In this document: positions 22,589-36,872 of the stretch, in pieces
Layout of the letters: every line of letters starts with the position of its first letter
How positions within the stretch are numbered: the stretch's first letter is position 1
NCBI GenBank assembly: GCA_945910005.1
Contig: OX246744.1
Coordinates: forward strand, 39,480,274-39,544,273
Length of the DNA: 64,000 nt
Source of the DNA: Isoperla grammatica
Taxonomy: Eukaryota; Arthropoda; Insecta; Plecoptera; Perlodidae
Direction of reading: 5' to 3'
The notes under the pieces: generated by a model
The model's input: the letters and a program-made list of their open reading frames with translations, nothing else
Database searches by the model: none
What the model was told of the DNA's origin: nothing
Translations under genes and position numbers: made by a program

Positions 22589-25500
22589 CTTATAGTAAAG
22601 TAGACCTATACTAGCCCCAATGTAAGTATTGTCATAGCAATGTCAGCTACGGCCCCTTATAGTAAAGTTGACCTATACTAGCCTCAATGTAAGTATTGTC
22701 ATAGCGATATCAGCTACGGCCCCTTATAGTAAAGTAGACCTATACTAGCCCCAATGTAAGTATTGTCATAGCGATATCAGCTACGGCCCCTTATAGTAAA
22801 GTAGACCTATACTAGCCCCAATGTAAGTAATCTCATACCGATCTCAGCTACGGCCCCTTATAGTAAAGTAGTCCTATACTAGCCCCAATGTAAGTATTGT
22901 CATAGCGATCTCAGCTACGGCCCCTTATAGTAGAGTAGACCTATACTAGCCCCATATGTAAGTAATCTCATACCGATCTCAGCTACGGCCCCTTATAGTA
23001 AAGTAGACCTTTACTAGCCCCAATGTAAGTAATCTCATACCGATCTCAGCTACGGCCCCTTATAGTAAAGTAGTCCTATACTAGCCCCAATGTAAGTATT
23101 CCCAAAGCGATCTCAGCTACGGCCCCTTATAGTAAAGTAGACCTATACTAGCCACAATGTAAGTATTGTCATAGCGATCTCAGCTACGGCCCCTGATAGT
23201 AAAGTAGACCTATACTAGCCCCAATGTAAGTATTCCCATAGCGATCTCAGCTACGGCCCCTTAGAGTAAAGTAGTCCTATACTAGCCCCAATGTAAGTAT
23301 TGTCATAGCGATCTCAGCTACGGCCCCTTATAGTAAAGTAGACCTATACTAGCCCCAATGTAAGTATTCCCATACCGATCTCAGCTACGGCCCCTTATAG
23401 TAAAGTAGACCTATACTAGCCCCAATGTAAGTATTCCCATAGCGATCTCAGCTACGGCCCCTTATAGTAAAGTAGACCTATACTAGCCCCAATGTAAGTA
23501 TTCCCATACCGATCTCAGCTACGGCCCCTTATAGTAAAGAAGACCTATACTAGCCCCAATGTAAGTATTCCCATACCGATCTCACCTACGGCCCCTTATA
23601 GTAAAGTAGACCTATACTAGCCCCAATGTAAGTTTTCCCATAGCGATCTCAGCTACGGCCCCTTATAGTAAAGTAGTCCTATACTAGCCCCAATGTAAGT
23701 ATTCCCATAGCGATCTCAGCTACGGCCCCTTATAGTAAAGTAGACCTATAGTAGCCCCAATGTAAGTATTCCCATACCGATCTCAGCTACGGCCCCTTAT
23801 AGTAAAGTAGACCTATACTAGCCCCAATGTAAGTAATATCATACCGATCTCAGCTACGGCCCCTTATAGTAAAGTAGACCTATACTAGCCCCAATGTAAG
23901 TTTTCCCATAGCGATCTCAGCTACGGCCCCTTATAGTAAAGTAGACCTATAGTAGCCCCAATGTAAGTATTCCCATACCGATCTCAGCTACGGCCCCTTA
24001 TAGTAAAGTAGACCTATACTAGCCCCAATGTAAGTATTCCCATAGCGATCTCAGCTACGGCCCCTTATAGTAAAGTAGACCTATACTAGCCCCAATGTAA
24101 GTATTCCCATAGCGATCTCAGCTACGGCCCCTTATAGTAAAGTAGACCTATACTAGCCCCAATGTAAGTATTCCCTAACCGATCTCAGCTACGGCCCCTT
24201 ATAGTAAAGTAGACCTATACTAGCCCCAATGTAAGTATTCCCATACCGATCTCAGCTACGGCCCCTTATAGTAAAGTAGACCTATACTAGCCCCAATGTA
24301 AGTTTTCCCATAGCGATCTCAGCTACGGCCCCTTATAGTAAAGTAGTCCTATACTAGCCCCAATGTAAGTATTCCCATAGCGATCTCAGCTACGGCCCCT
24401 TATAGTAAAGTAGTCCTATACTAGCCCCAATGTAAGTATTCCCATAGCGATCTCAGCTACGGCCCCTTATAGTAAAGTAGACCTATACTTGCCCCAATGT
24501 TAGTATTCCCATAGCGATCTCAGCTACGGCCCCTTATAGTAAAGTAGACCTATACTAGCCCCAATGTAAGTATTCCCTAACCGATCTCAGCTACGGCCCC
24601 TTATAGTAAAGTAGACCTATACTAGCCCCAATGTAAGTATTCCCATACCGATCTCAGCTACGGCCCCTTATAGTAAAGTAGACCAATACTAGCCCCAATG
24701 TTAGTATTCCCATACCGATCTCAGCTACGGCTCGTCAAAGTAAAGTAGTCCTATACTAGCCCCAATGTAAGTATTCCCATAGCGATCTCAGCTACGGCCC
24801 CTTATAGTAAAGTAGACCTATACTAGCCCCAATGTAAGTATTCCCATAGCGATCTCAGCTACGGCCCCTTATAGTAAAGTAGACCAATACTAGCCCCAAT
24901 GTTAGTATTCCCATAGCGATCTCAGCTACGGCCCCTTATAGTAAAGTAGACCTATACTAGCCCCAATGTAAGTATTCCCATACCGATCTCAGCTACGGCC
25001 CCTTATAGTAAAGTAGACCTATACTAGCCCCAATGTAAGTATTGTCATACCGATCTCAGCTACGGCCCCTTATAGTAAAGTAGACCAATACTAGCCCCAA
25101 TGTTAGTATTCCCATACCGATCTCAGCTACGGCTCGTCAAAGTAAAGTAGTCCTATACTAGCCCCAATGTAAGTATTCCCATAGCGATCTCAGCTACGGC
25201 CCCTTATAGTAAAGTAGACCTATACTAGCCCCAATGTAAGTATTCCCATAGCGATCTCAGCTACGGCCCCTTATAGTAAAGTAGACCTATACTAGCCCCA
25301 ATGTAAGTATTCCCTAACCGATCTCAGCTACGGCCCCTTATAGTAAAGTAGACCTATACTAGCCCCAATGTAAGTATTCCCATACCGATCTCAGCTACGG
25401 CCCCTTATAGTAAAGTAGACCAATACTAGCCCCAATGTTAGTATTCCCATACCGATCTCAGCTACGGCTCGTCAAAGTAAAGTAGTCCTATACTAGCCCC

Positions 25501-28279
25501 AATGTAAGTATTCCCATACCGATCTCACCTACGGCCCCTTATAGTAAAGTAGACCAATACTAGCCCCAATGTTAGTATTCCCATAGCGATCTCAGCTACG
25601 GCCCCTTATAGTAAAGTAGACCTATACTAGCCCCAATGTAAGTATTCCCATACCGATCTCAGCTACGGCCCCTTATAGTAAAGTAGACCTATACTAGCCC
25701 CAATGTAAGTATTGTCATACCGATCTCAGCTACGGCCCCTTATAGTAAAGTAGACCAATACTAGCCCCAATGTAAGTACTCCCATACCGATCTCAGCCAC
25801 GGCCCCTTATAGTAAAGTAGACCTATACTAGCCCCAATGTAAGTATTCCTATACCCAACTCAGCTACGGCCCCTTATAGTAAAGTAGACCTATACTAGCC
25901 CCAATGTAAGTATTCCCATACCGATCACAGCTACGGCCCCTTATAGTAGAGTAGACCTATACTAGCCACAATGTAAGTATTCCCATACCGATCTCAGCTA
26001 CGGCCCCTGATAGAAAAGTAGACCTATACTAGCCCCAATGAAGGTATTCCCATACCGATCTCAGCAACGGCCCCTTATAGTAAAGTAGTCCTATACTAGC
26101 CCCAATGTAAGTATTCCCATACCGTTCACAGCTACGGCCCCTTATAGTAGAGTAGACCTATACTAGCCACAATGTAAGTATTCCCATACCGATCTCAGCT
26201 ACGGCCCCTTATAGTAAAGTAGACCTATACTAGCCCCAATGTAAGTACTCCCATACCGATCTCGGCTACAGCCCTTATAGTAAAGTAGACCTATACTAGC
26301 CATAATGTAAGTATTGCCATAGCGATCTCAGCTACGGCCCCTTATTGTAAAGTAGACCTATACTAGCCCCAATGTAAGTATTCCCATAGCGATCTCAGCT
26401 ACCGCCCTTATAGTAAAGTAGACCTATACTAGCCCCAATGAAGGTATTCTCATACCGATCTCAGCAACGGCCCCTTATAGTAAAGTAGTCCTATACTAGC
26501 CCCAATGTAAGTACTCCCATACCGATCTCGGCTACAGCCCTTATAGTAAAGTAGACCTATACTAGCCATAATGTAAGTATTCCCATAGCGATCTCAGCTA
26601 GGGCCCTTATAGTAAAGTAGACCTATACTAGCCCCAATGTAAGTATTCCCATAGCGATCTCAGCTACCGCCCTTATAGTAAAGTAGACCTATACTAGCCC
26701 CAATGTAAGTATTCCCATAGCGACCTCAGCTACCGCCCTTATAGTAAAGTAGACCTATACTAGCCCCAATGAAGGTATTCCCATACCGATCTCAGCAACG
26801 GCCCCTTATAGTAAAGTAGTCCTATACTAGCCCCAATGTAAGTATTCCCATACCGATCACAGCTACGGCCCCTTATAGTAGAGTAGACCTATACTAGCCA
26901 CAATGTAAGTATTCCCATACCGATCTCAGCTACGGCCCCTTATAGTAAAGTAGACCTATACTAGCCCCAATGTAAGTACTCCCATACCGATCTCGGCTAC
27001 AGCCCTTATAGTAAAGTAGACCTATACTAGCCATAATGTAAGTATTGCCATAGCGATCTCAGCTACGGCCCCTTATTGTAAAGTAGACCTATACTAGCCC
27101 CAATGTAAGTATTCCCATAGCGATCTCAGCTAGGGCCCTTATAGTAAAGTAGACCTATACTAGCCCCAATGTAAGTATTCCCATAGCGATCTCAGCTACC
27201 GCCCTTATAGTAAAGTAGACCTATACTAGCCCCAATGTAAGTATTCCCATAGCGACCTCAGCTACCGCCCTTATAGTAAAGTAGACCTATACTAGCCCCA
27301 ATGTAAGTATTCCCATAGCGATCTCAGCTAGGGCCCTTATAGTAAAGTAGACCTATACTAGCCCCAATGTAAGTATTGTCATAGCGATCTCAGCTACGGC
27401 CCCTTATAGTAAAGTAGACCTATACTAGACCCAATGTAAGTATTCCCATAGCGTACTCAGCTACGGCCCCTTATAGTAAAGTAGACCTATACTAGACCCA
27501 ATGTAAGTATTCCCATAGCGATCTCAGCTACGGCCCCTTATAGTAAAGTAGACCTATACTAGACTTAATGTAAGTATTCCCATACCGATCTCAGCTACGG
27601 CTCCTTATAGTAAAGTAGACCTATACTAGCCACAATGTAAGTATTCCCATAGCGATCTCAGCTACGGCCTCTTATAGTAAAGTAGACCTATACTAGCCAC
27701 AATGTAAGTATTCCCATACCGATCTCAGCTACGGCTCCTTATAGTAAAGTAGACCTATACTAGCCACAATGTAAGTATTCCCATACCGATCTCAGCTACG
27801 GCTCCTTATAGTAAAGTAGACCTATACTAGACCCAATGTAAGTATTCCCATACCGATCTCAGCGACGGCCTCTTATAGTAAAGTAGACCTATACTAGCCC
27901 GAATGTAAGTATACTCATAGCGATCTCAGCTACGGCCCCTTATAGTAAAGTAGACCTATACTAGCCCCAATGTAAGTATTCCCATAGCGATCTCAGCGAC
28001 GGCCCCTTATAGTAAAGTAGACCTATACTAGCCCCAATGTAAGTATTGTCAAAGCGATCTCAGCTACGGCCTCTTATAGTAAAGTAGACCTTTACTAGCC
28101 CCAACGTAAGTATTGTCAAAGCGATCTCAGCTACGGCCTCTTATAGTAAAGTAGTCCTATACTAGCCCCAATGTAAGTATTCACATACTGATCTCAGTTA
28201 CGGCCTCTTATAGTAAAGTAGACCTTTACTAGCCCCAATGTAAGTATTGTCATACCGATCTCAGCTACGGCCCCTTATA
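22589..28279. repeat. 67-bp satellite, large block (~85 copies)
   Basis: Head-to-tail 67-bp units containing TAGTAAAGTAGACCTATACT, AGCCCCAATGTAAGTATT and GATCTCAGCTACGGCCCC. Variants (CCCATAGCG/GTCATAGCG/CCCATACCG; GGCTCGTCAAAG; CTCGGCTACAGCCC; AATGAAGG) recur in order, showing higher-order structure. For example, CTCGGCTACA occurs at 26261, 26528 and 26992. No gene lies within it. Confidence 0.98.
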
Positions 28280-30550
28280 GGGTCATTCCATATGAAGTCA
28301 ACCAAAAAAAGGAGAAAATATTCATGTACGCTTTGGATTTTTATGAAATTTTCAGCGTTGGTTAAAAACTTGAAAAAATCACATACGCACTTTTTTTTTT
28401 GCTTCTACCTTTACCCGTTTTGGAGTTACGGGCTGCCCAAAAACTCAAATTTGGGTCCGTGTTAGCGCACCCCTATATTTGTAACTTTTGAACCGTTTGA
28501 CCTAGAAGGCTGATTTTTTTTTGTAAATTAACCACTTATTTCATCCTTTCTAATTAGTCAAAAACATCTTCACTAAATTGTTTATGTGTGTTCTTTATAA
28601 ATTAATTTTGTACTTAAATAAGCCCCCCTCCCAAAAGGGTATTTTTAAAAAAATACAAAAATTTGTTTGGATTTGTACATGTTTCTTACATGTACAGCAA
28701 ATTTCGTTTTGTGGAAACCTTGGGTTTAGGAGTCATAAATGTTTAATGCCCCTCATGTGTAGGAATAATTGTCTGGAATACATTATTGTATGTGAAATGC
28801 TTATCACATTTTTTTAAAATTGGTGTGTAAAAGTAGGCTTAAGTGCCAAAGGCTTGTGTGTCTTGTACAAACTTGGATGGGCTGTGTTTTCTACAATCTA
28901 TAGTGAGGGGCTATGCGACGACGCTTCCGATCTGCTACAAGTGACCGACAAGTCCAAGATCAAGTGCCCCCTGGTCCGGAACAGAAGTCTGGTACCAAAA
29001 GTCGCCGCACCACGCCACGCTATCCAATTTTTTATATTGGATAGTTAGACAAAAGAATGGCTGAAAAAGCCATCTTGGCATAAGAAGGGAAAAAAAAAAA
29101 AAAAAAAAAAAAAAACAATCTATAGTAGAGAGGGCTGTTGCATTATACTTCCTTTGAATTTTTCTAGGCCTACTTCCTTGGTGGAAGCAGATGGTTTTCT
29201 TAGCCTGTTTAAACATTGTGTATGCACACATTTAACAGTGTTTATAGTGTTATGTATATCTACTAAGGCCCTAAGGGATTATATAATACATTACATTCAG
29301 TGGTATTTCTAGTTATTAGCCCTGTAAGTGTAAGTGTTCAGGCATGTAGGCCTACAATAGGTAATTGAAACTAGCACAGCTCTTAGGCAAGACTAACCTC
29401 GCCCCAAGAAAATGGATAAACCCACTCAAATTTTTATGTATGTTTGCTGCAATCCATTTAACAAACAAAAACATGGAAATCAGAGGCAGAATCTTTTTGG
29501 AATAACTGGTGCAATGAAATTCCTCATGCCCCTATTCGAGAAAACTTCTTACTTCTCACTTTAATTGATCCGTGAATCGCTTACACACTTAGTACCAAGG
29601 ACAGTGAAGAAGCCTGATACAAACTTGAATCATGGAAAAAAATGGCTTTATAATACATTGAACAGACTACGAGCATTTCCTACCATACCATTATTTCAGA
29701 CATATTCTACACAAAAACTTCTTTATAACGAACTCTTGTGGGCTCGATTATTGTTTTGTTATAAAGAACATTTCTTTATAAAGATGGTACAAAGATAAAT
29801 TAGGTAGGTATACCTTTACATGCATAAGAACCTTTTGAACCTCAAACACAGTTTGTTATATATAGATCATTTTATTATAAAGACGTTTTTTATAAAGAAG
29901 TTTCACTGTAGAAATAAATGTCCCACACCCATATCAACACTCTGGTTTAATCTCTCCATGACTAAAAAAAGACGCCATGCCGTGGTTGACACCGTGGAGT
30001 GGTTGTGGGGCTTTAAACAAACTTATACCAGTTTTTATTATAATAATATCATATGTAATATAATTGTTTATTTGCACATTACCACACCTTTTAGGTTGTA
30101 TCTTCTAAACCTGAAGTTTCCACAAAATTAAATTTGCTGTGCATGTAATGCATATATGTACGAATATAATATATTTTTTTTTAATTTAAAAAAATACCCT
30201 TTTGGGCAGTAGACTTCTGTAAATCCAAAAATCGGTTTTAATGTGAAGTTATAAACAATAAAGTGCATATGTTGTTATGTATGCACAAAGGATATAATAA
30301 TAGCACCATTTACCAAAAAAAAAATCAGCCTTCTAGGTCAAACTGTTCCAAAGTTACAAATTTACGGGCACGCTCAAGTGAACCCAAATTTGGGTTTTTT
30401 CAAGGCCCGTAAATGAACAACGGTGAAAGTTAGAGCGAAAAAAAAAAAAACGTGTGCGTTTTTTTTTGTATTCTTAACAACTGTACCAAATTTCATCAAA
30501 ATCTAAAGGGGACATGAAAATGTGCTGGTTGATTTCATATGGAATGACCC
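28280..30550. mobile_element. 2.3-kb long-TIR transposon inserted in the satellite
   Basis: Ends GGGTCATTCCATATGAA and its reverse complement begin long (~270 bp) imperfect inverted arms (for example, CTAGAAGGCTGATTTTTTTT against AAAAAATCAGCCTTCTAG). TATA is duplicated at 28276-28279 and 30551-30554, and excision restores the satellite unit. A 4-bp duplication with GGG ends could fit a Sola-like family, but I see no transposase and cannot confirm that. The interior is AT-rich without a long frame and contains a retrocopy at 28905-29114. Confidence 0.85.
28905..29114 (+). mobile_element. Poly(A) retrocopy with 12-bp TSD
   Basis: A ~185-bp GC-richer body (28905-29089) ends in 26 A residues and is flanked by a direct repeat ACAATCTATAGT at 28893-28904 and 29115-29126. 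That is the mark of LINE-mediated retroposition. The body includes CTGCTACAAGTGACCGACAA and AATGGCTGAAAAAGCCATC. I could not identify the source RNA; no Pol III boxes are evident, so a truncated processed mRNA copy is as likely as a SINE. Confidence 0.75.
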
Positions 30551-33500
30551 TATAGTAAAGTAGACCTATACTAGCCCCAATGTAAGTATTGTCATAGCGA
30601 TCTCAGCTACGGCCCCTTCGTATAGTAAAGTAGACCTATACTAGCCCCAATGTAAGTATTCCCATAGCGATCACAGCTACGGCCCCTTATAGTAAAGTAG
30701 ACCTATACTAGCCCCAATGTAAGTATTGTCATACCGATCTCAGCTACGGCCCCTCATAGTAAAGTAGACCTATACTAGCCCCAATGTTAGTATTCCCATA
30801 GCGATCACAGCTACGGCCCCTTATAGTAAAGTAGACCTATACTAGCCCCAATGTAAGTATTCCCATAGCGATCACAGCTACGGCCCCTCATAGTAAAGTA
30901 GACCTATACTAGCCCCAATGTAAGTATTCCCATAGCGATCACAGCTACGGCCCCTCATAGTAAAGTAGACCTATACTAGCCCCAATGTAAGTATTCACAT
31001 ACTGATCTCAGCTACGGCCCCTTATAGTAAAGTAGACCTATACTAGCCGCAATGTAAGTATTGTCATAGCGATCTCAGCTACGGCTCCTTATAGTAGAGT
31101 GGACCTATACTAGCCCCAATGTAAGTATTCCCATAGCGATCACAGCTACGGCCCCTCATAGTAAAGTAGACCTATACTAGCCCCAATGTAAGTATTCACA
31201 TACTGATCTCAGCTACGGCCCCTTATAGTAAAGTAGACCTATACTAGCCGCAATGTAAGTATTGTCATACCGATCTCAGCTACGGCCCCTTATAGTAAAG
31301 TAGACCTATACTAGCCCCAATGTAAGTATTCCCATAGCGATCACAGCTACGGCCCCTCATAGTAAAGTAGACCTATACTAGCCCCAATGTAAGTATTCCC
31401 ATAGCGATCACAGCTACGGCCCCTCATAGTAAAGTAGACCTATACTAGCCCCAATGTAAGTATTCCCATAGCGATCACAGCTACGGCCCCTCATAGTAAA
31501 GTAGACCTATACTAGCCCCAATGTAAGTATTCACATACTGATCTCAGCTACGGCCCCTTATAGTAAAGTAGACCTATACTAGCCCCAATGTAAGTATTCC
31601 CATAGCGATCACAGCTACGGCCCCTCATAGTAAAGTAGACCTATACTAGCCCCAATGTAAGTATTGTCATAGCGATCACAGCTACGGCCCCTTATAGTAA
31701 AGTAGACCTATACTAGCCCCAATGTAAGTATTCCCATAGCGATCACAGCTACGGCCCCTCATAGTAAAGTAGACCTATACTAGCCCCAATGTAAGTATTC
31801 CCATAGCGATCACAGCTACGGCCCCTCATAGTAAAGTAGACCTATACTAGCCCCAATGTAAGTATTGTCATAGCGATCACAGCTACGGCCCCTTATAGTA
31901 AAGTAGACCTATACTAGCCCCAATGTAAGTATTCCCATAGCGATCACAGCTACGGCCCCTCATAGTAAAGTAGACCTATACTAGCCCCAATGTAAGTATT
32001 CCCATAGCGATCACAGCTACGGCCCCTCATAGTAAAGTAGACCTATACTAGCCCCAATGTAAGTATTCACATACTGATCTCAGCTACGGCCCCTTATAGT
32101 AAAGTAGACCTATACTAGACTTAATGTAAGTATTCCCATACCGATCTCAGCTACAGCCCCTTATAGTAAAGTAGACCTATACTAGCCGCAATGTAAGTAT
32201 TGTCATAGTGATCTCAGCTACGGCCTCTTATAGTAAAGTAGACCTATACTAGCCCCAATGTAAGTATTGCCATAGCGATCTCAGCTACGGCCCCTTATAG
32301 TAAAGTAGACCTATACTAGCCGCAATGTAAGTATTGTCATAGCGATCTCAGCTACGGCCTCTTATAGTAAAGTAGACCTATACTAGCTCCAATGTAAGTA
32401 TTGTCATAGCGATCTCAGCTACGGCCCCTTATAGTAAAGTAGACCTTTACTAGCCGCAATGTAAGTATTGTCATAGCGATCTCAGCTACGGCCTCTTATA
32501 GTAAAGTAGACCTATACTAGCTCCAATGTAAGTATTGTCATAGCGATCTCAGCTACGGCCTCTTATAGTAAAGTAGACCTATACTAGCTCCAATGTAAGT
32601 ATTGTCATAGCGATCTCAGATACGGCCCCTTATAGTAAAGTAGACCTATACTAGCCGCAATGTAAGTATTGTCATAGCGATCTCAGCTACGGCCCCTTAT
32701 AGTAAAGTAGACCTATACTAGCCCCAATGTAAGTATTGTCATAGCGATCTCAGCTACGGCCCCTTATAGTAAAGTAGACCTATACTAGCCCCAATGTAAG
32801 TATTGTCATAGCGATCTCAGCTACGGCCCCTTATAGTAAAGTAGTCCTATACTAGCCCCAATGTAAGTATTCCCATAGCGATCTCAGCTACGGCCCCTTA
32901 TAGTAAAGTAGACCTATACTAGCCCCAATGTAAGTATTCCCATAGCGATCTCAGCTACGGCCCCTTATAGTAGAGTAGACCTATACTAGCCCCAATGTAA
33001 GTATTGTCATAGCGATCTCAGCTACGGCCCCTTATAGTAAAGTAGACCTATACTAGCCCCAATGTAAGTATTGTCATAGCGATCTCAGCTACGGCCCCTT
33101 ATAGTTAAGTAGACCTATACTAGCCCCAATGTAAGTTTTGTCATAGCGATCTCAGCTACGGCCCCTTATAGTAAAGTAGTCCTATACTAGCCCCAATGTA
33201 AGTATTGTCATAGCGATCTCAGCTACGGCCCCTTATAGTAGAGTAGAACTATACTAGCCCCAATGTAAGTATTGTCATAGCGATCTCAGCTACGGCCCCT
33301 TATAGTAAAGTAGACCTATACTAGCCCTAATGTAAGTATTGTCATACCGATCTCAGCTACGGCCCGTTATAGTAAAGTAGACCTATACTAGCCACAATGT
33401 AAGTATTCCCATAGCAATCTCACTTATGGCTCCTTATAGTAAAGTAGACCTATACTAGCCCCAATGTAAGTATTGTCATACCGATCTCAGCTACGGCCCC

Positions 33501-34553
33501 TTATAGTAGAGTAGACCTATACTAGCCCTAATGTAAGTATTGTCATACCGATCTCAGCTACGGCCCGTTATAGTAAAGTAGACCTATACTAGCCACAATG
33601 TAAGTATTCCCATAGCAATCTCACTTATGGCTCCTTATAGTAAAGTAGACCTATACTAGCCCCAATGTAAGTATTGTCATACCGATCTCCGCTACGGCCC
33701 CTTATAGTAAAGTAGACCTATACTAGCCGCAATGTAAGTATTCCCATAGCAATCTCACTTATGGCTCCTTATAGTAAAGTAGACCTACACTAGCCCCAAT
33801 GTAAGTATTCCCTTACCGATCTCAGCTACGGCCCCTTATAGTAAAGTAAACCTATACTAGCCACAATGTAAGTATTCTCATAGCGATCTTACTTACGGCT
33901 CCTTAGAGTAAAGTAGACCTTTACTAGCCCCAATGTAAGTATTTGCATACCGATCTCAGCTACGGCCCCTTATAGTAAAGTAGACCTATACTAGCCGCAA
34001 TGTAAGTATTCCCATAGCAATCTCACTTATGGCTCCTTATAGTAAAGTAGACCTACACTAGCCCCAATGTAAGTATTCCCTTACCGATCTCAGCTACGGC
34101 TCCTTAGAGTAAAGTAGACCTTTACTAGCCCCAATGTAAGTATTGTCATACCGATCTCAGCTACGGCCCCTTATAGTAAAGTAGACCTATACTAGCCCCA
34201 ATGTAAGTATTCCCATACCAATCTCAGCTACGGCTCCTTATAGTAAAGTAGACCTATACTAGCCCCAATGTAAGTATTCCCATACCGATCTCAGCTACGG
34301 CTCCTTATAGTAAAGTAGACCTACACTAGCCCCAATGTAAGTATTCCCTTACCGATCTCAGCTACGGCCCCTTATAGTAAAGTAGACCTATACTAGCCAC
34401 AATGTAAGTATTCTCATAGCGATCTTACTTACGGCTCCTTAGAGTAAAGTAGACCTTTACTAGCCCCAATGTAAGTATTTGCATACCGATCTCAGCCACG
34501 CCCCTCATAGTAAAGTAGACCTATACTAGTCCCAATGTGAGTATTCCCACAAG
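30551..34553. repeat. 67-bp satellite, second block (~60 copies)
   Basis: The same 67-bp unit in the same orientation as 22589-28279, continuing beyond the transposon. Local subfamilies differ: 30660-32060 is rich in GCGATCACAGCTACGGCCCC with CTCATAG junctions, and 33400-34450 alternates with CAATCTCACTTATGGCTCC units. The array ends in a G-run at 34553-34566. Confidence 0.98.
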
Positions 34554-35088
34554 GGGGGGGGGGGGGATAATGGTCCATCAAGCAACTACACTGCAGCGCT
34601 TCGAGCATTTCGGCCACTGAGGTTTGGCTGCTGGAATTAACCGAAAACCTCTCTAGAAGCCAAAGCACTAATTATTATTGGGAAAATGTCCATTGATTCC
34701 AAAGCAGTCAAGTAGCGTTAGAAACAACTTAGAAATTTGCGTTGTTGAAAGTTGTGTGTATTTAATATTCAGTGATCGTTGGCCGGATAGCTCGCCAGGT
34801 TGCAACGCACTCTGTGCACTTGTTACGCCTACCCATAAATTGGAATTGTATTCACAGCAGTTACACACGGCGTAGCTGCTAGCGCTGTGTTACATTATAA
34901 TGAAGCTGGATTGCACTTAACCTATCTGCATCCAGCACAATCATGGTAGGCCTAATTATCTATTGAGGCAACCCAGTTTCTTGGACAGTAATCTCCGCAA
35001 AAATCAGGACCTGTAATTATCTCAAATAATGAGAAGCTTTCTTTTCCGTGATAAACTAGCCATGGCGTACAACATATAACGTGGCTGT
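34554..35088. other. No gene recognised; G-run at the satellite edge
   Basis: A run of G (34553-34566) follows the satellite. The rest is unremarkable DNA. A 65-codon plus-strand frame (34678-34875) has no recognisable features and sits in no gene context. Confidence 0.4.
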
Positions 35089-35461
35089 CAGGGTGGATGA
35101 TTTTTTTGATTTTTATTAAAAAAATAAAAAAATAATGATTTTTTTTATTAAATCCAGATTTTCTTGATTTAAATCGATTTCTTGATTTTAATCAGATTTT
35201 TTTTATTTTTTTCGATTTAAATCAGATTTTAATTGATCTAAATCAGCAATAAGAAGTGTTTCACAAAAGGAAGAATCAACTGGTAAATTGCAATTGTCAA
35301 CAAACAATACTAATTGACAGGAAATAAACAAATAAGTTTTGATTTTTCATATAATATGGGAATATGGTCTTTGAGGGAAATTGAAAATGAGATATATGCC
35401 TAGTTATGCTGGTAAGTTTTTTTGTCGATTTAAATCAACGATTTAAATCAATTCCACTCTG
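35089..35461. mobile_element. hAT MITE (373 bp) with near-perfect 8-bp TSD
   Basis: Ends CAGGGTGGATGATTT and (reverse complemented) CAGAGTGGAATTGATTT, with an interior of degenerate GATTTAAATC and poly-A/T motifs. Flanks are GTGGCTGT (35081-35088) and GTGCCTGT (35462-35469), an 8-bp duplication with one change. It has no coding capacity. Confidence 0.7.
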
Positions 35462-35469
35462 GTGCCTGT

Positions 35470-35640
35470 ACAGAAACCTTTCTCATGCATTTATCACAGG
35501 CGAGGAATCCGCCCCCACTCGTAGTCGATCAGTGATTGGTATTTGCGTGGGCTTGTCTTGGGCGGTTCGCTGGTTGTCTACGAGCTGCTCGCCCGAGACG
35601 AAAGCATGTGTAAGGTAGTCTTGGGGCGAGTTTATACATA
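35470..35640. mobile_element. Copy of the 160-bp MITE seen at 16545-16704
   Basis: Shares CTTTCTCATGCATTTATCAC, AGTGATTGGTATTTGCG and GAAAGCATGTGTAAGGTAGT with the element beside the RCC1-SIAH gene. The hAT MITE at 35089-35461 abuts its left end. Confidence 0.6.
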
Positions 35641-36872
35641 ACTGATCACAATGAATGCAAGAGAAGGTTAGTAGGTTGTCTTGGACCTGTAGGCCCTACA
35701 TACCTCGTCTCGGGCTTCCTAGCGGGATCTGCTGTGACAAGGGTATATCTCGGAAGACAACTATCTGCAACAACAATACAAGTCAATCAAAACAGATCCT
35801 GTGTGTCCATTGGTCAATAATGGGCAAGTATAGGCCTACTCATCCGCCAACATTCAGTCCAATCATATTTTATTACATTCAGTATGGCATCAAAATATTG
35901 TATTTCCTTGCCCACTTCAATGCAAATTGTACAATATACCAAATAGGCATACTTTATTCTTTTTTAGTTTGGACATGCACATTATCGCTTTTACTGTTTT
36001 CATGTACGTATTTATCAGTTTTTTTGGCACAGATTCCAGAAAAACGATACATCTGGATTTCACTGTAATCAACGTCATACGAACAAACTAGGCCTAACAT
36101 GATTTCATACAAGAAACTGAAAATATAAAACTTTAAAATATCAAGACATAACAAAACATGACTAAGTAGGCTTACTGAAAACTAGAACTAAAATTGATAT
36201 TTGCTATTATTAATAAGTAAATATCTAGACATGTGTGAGGCCAAGCAGTATTTGTCTCATTGTTAAAACATGTCCTTTATTTATCTATCAGCAAATGGAC
36301 ATAGACGACGCCATCTGAACATAAAAATCAACAATATATTTATTTAACAAGATAAACATGTTCTGGTGATTAACTCAGCCACTTTGGCCTCTCCATCCAA
36401 GTATACACAACCAATTAATTGACAATACACACTATGACCCCACAGCAGCAGTAACCCCGCAACCACAGACATTATTGTTGTCGAATGTCCCGAGTTAGTC
36501 TCGTTGCCAACGGGTGGGATTCAGGGGGCCGCGTGTTTGCGAGCCAGTGCGGAGGAGTTTCCCACCGGTCTTAGGAAATAGACGCTCAACAAAACATCAA
36601 TGCCGGGAATAACACAACTCCGCTGTTTAACGGATTAATCAAGACGACGGCTGGCTTTGAGTGGTATTTGTATTAGTGCCGGTCTCCGTGTTGGTAAAAT
36701 GTTACAATCTCGAAACTGCATAGCGGCCAACTCACAATATCGTTTTAGCCCATTACCAATTATTTAAACCGTGTTTTGTGTGTAGGTGTTAACAGAAATA
36801 GTAAAGAAAGGGGTCCCATAGATTTCTCTACGAACATATTATTATTACAAATTATTGTAACTCTATAACAAC
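35641..36872. other. No gene recognised
   Basis: AT-rich DNA with only short frames and no paired splice sites or known motif. The last eight bases (ATAACAAC) are the left target duplication of the hAT that follows. Confidence 0.4.

Noticed and set aside
22589..34553. Centromeric function of the 67-bp satellite
   Set aside because: Length and tandem structure alone do not show it; nothing in the sequence identifies a centromere.
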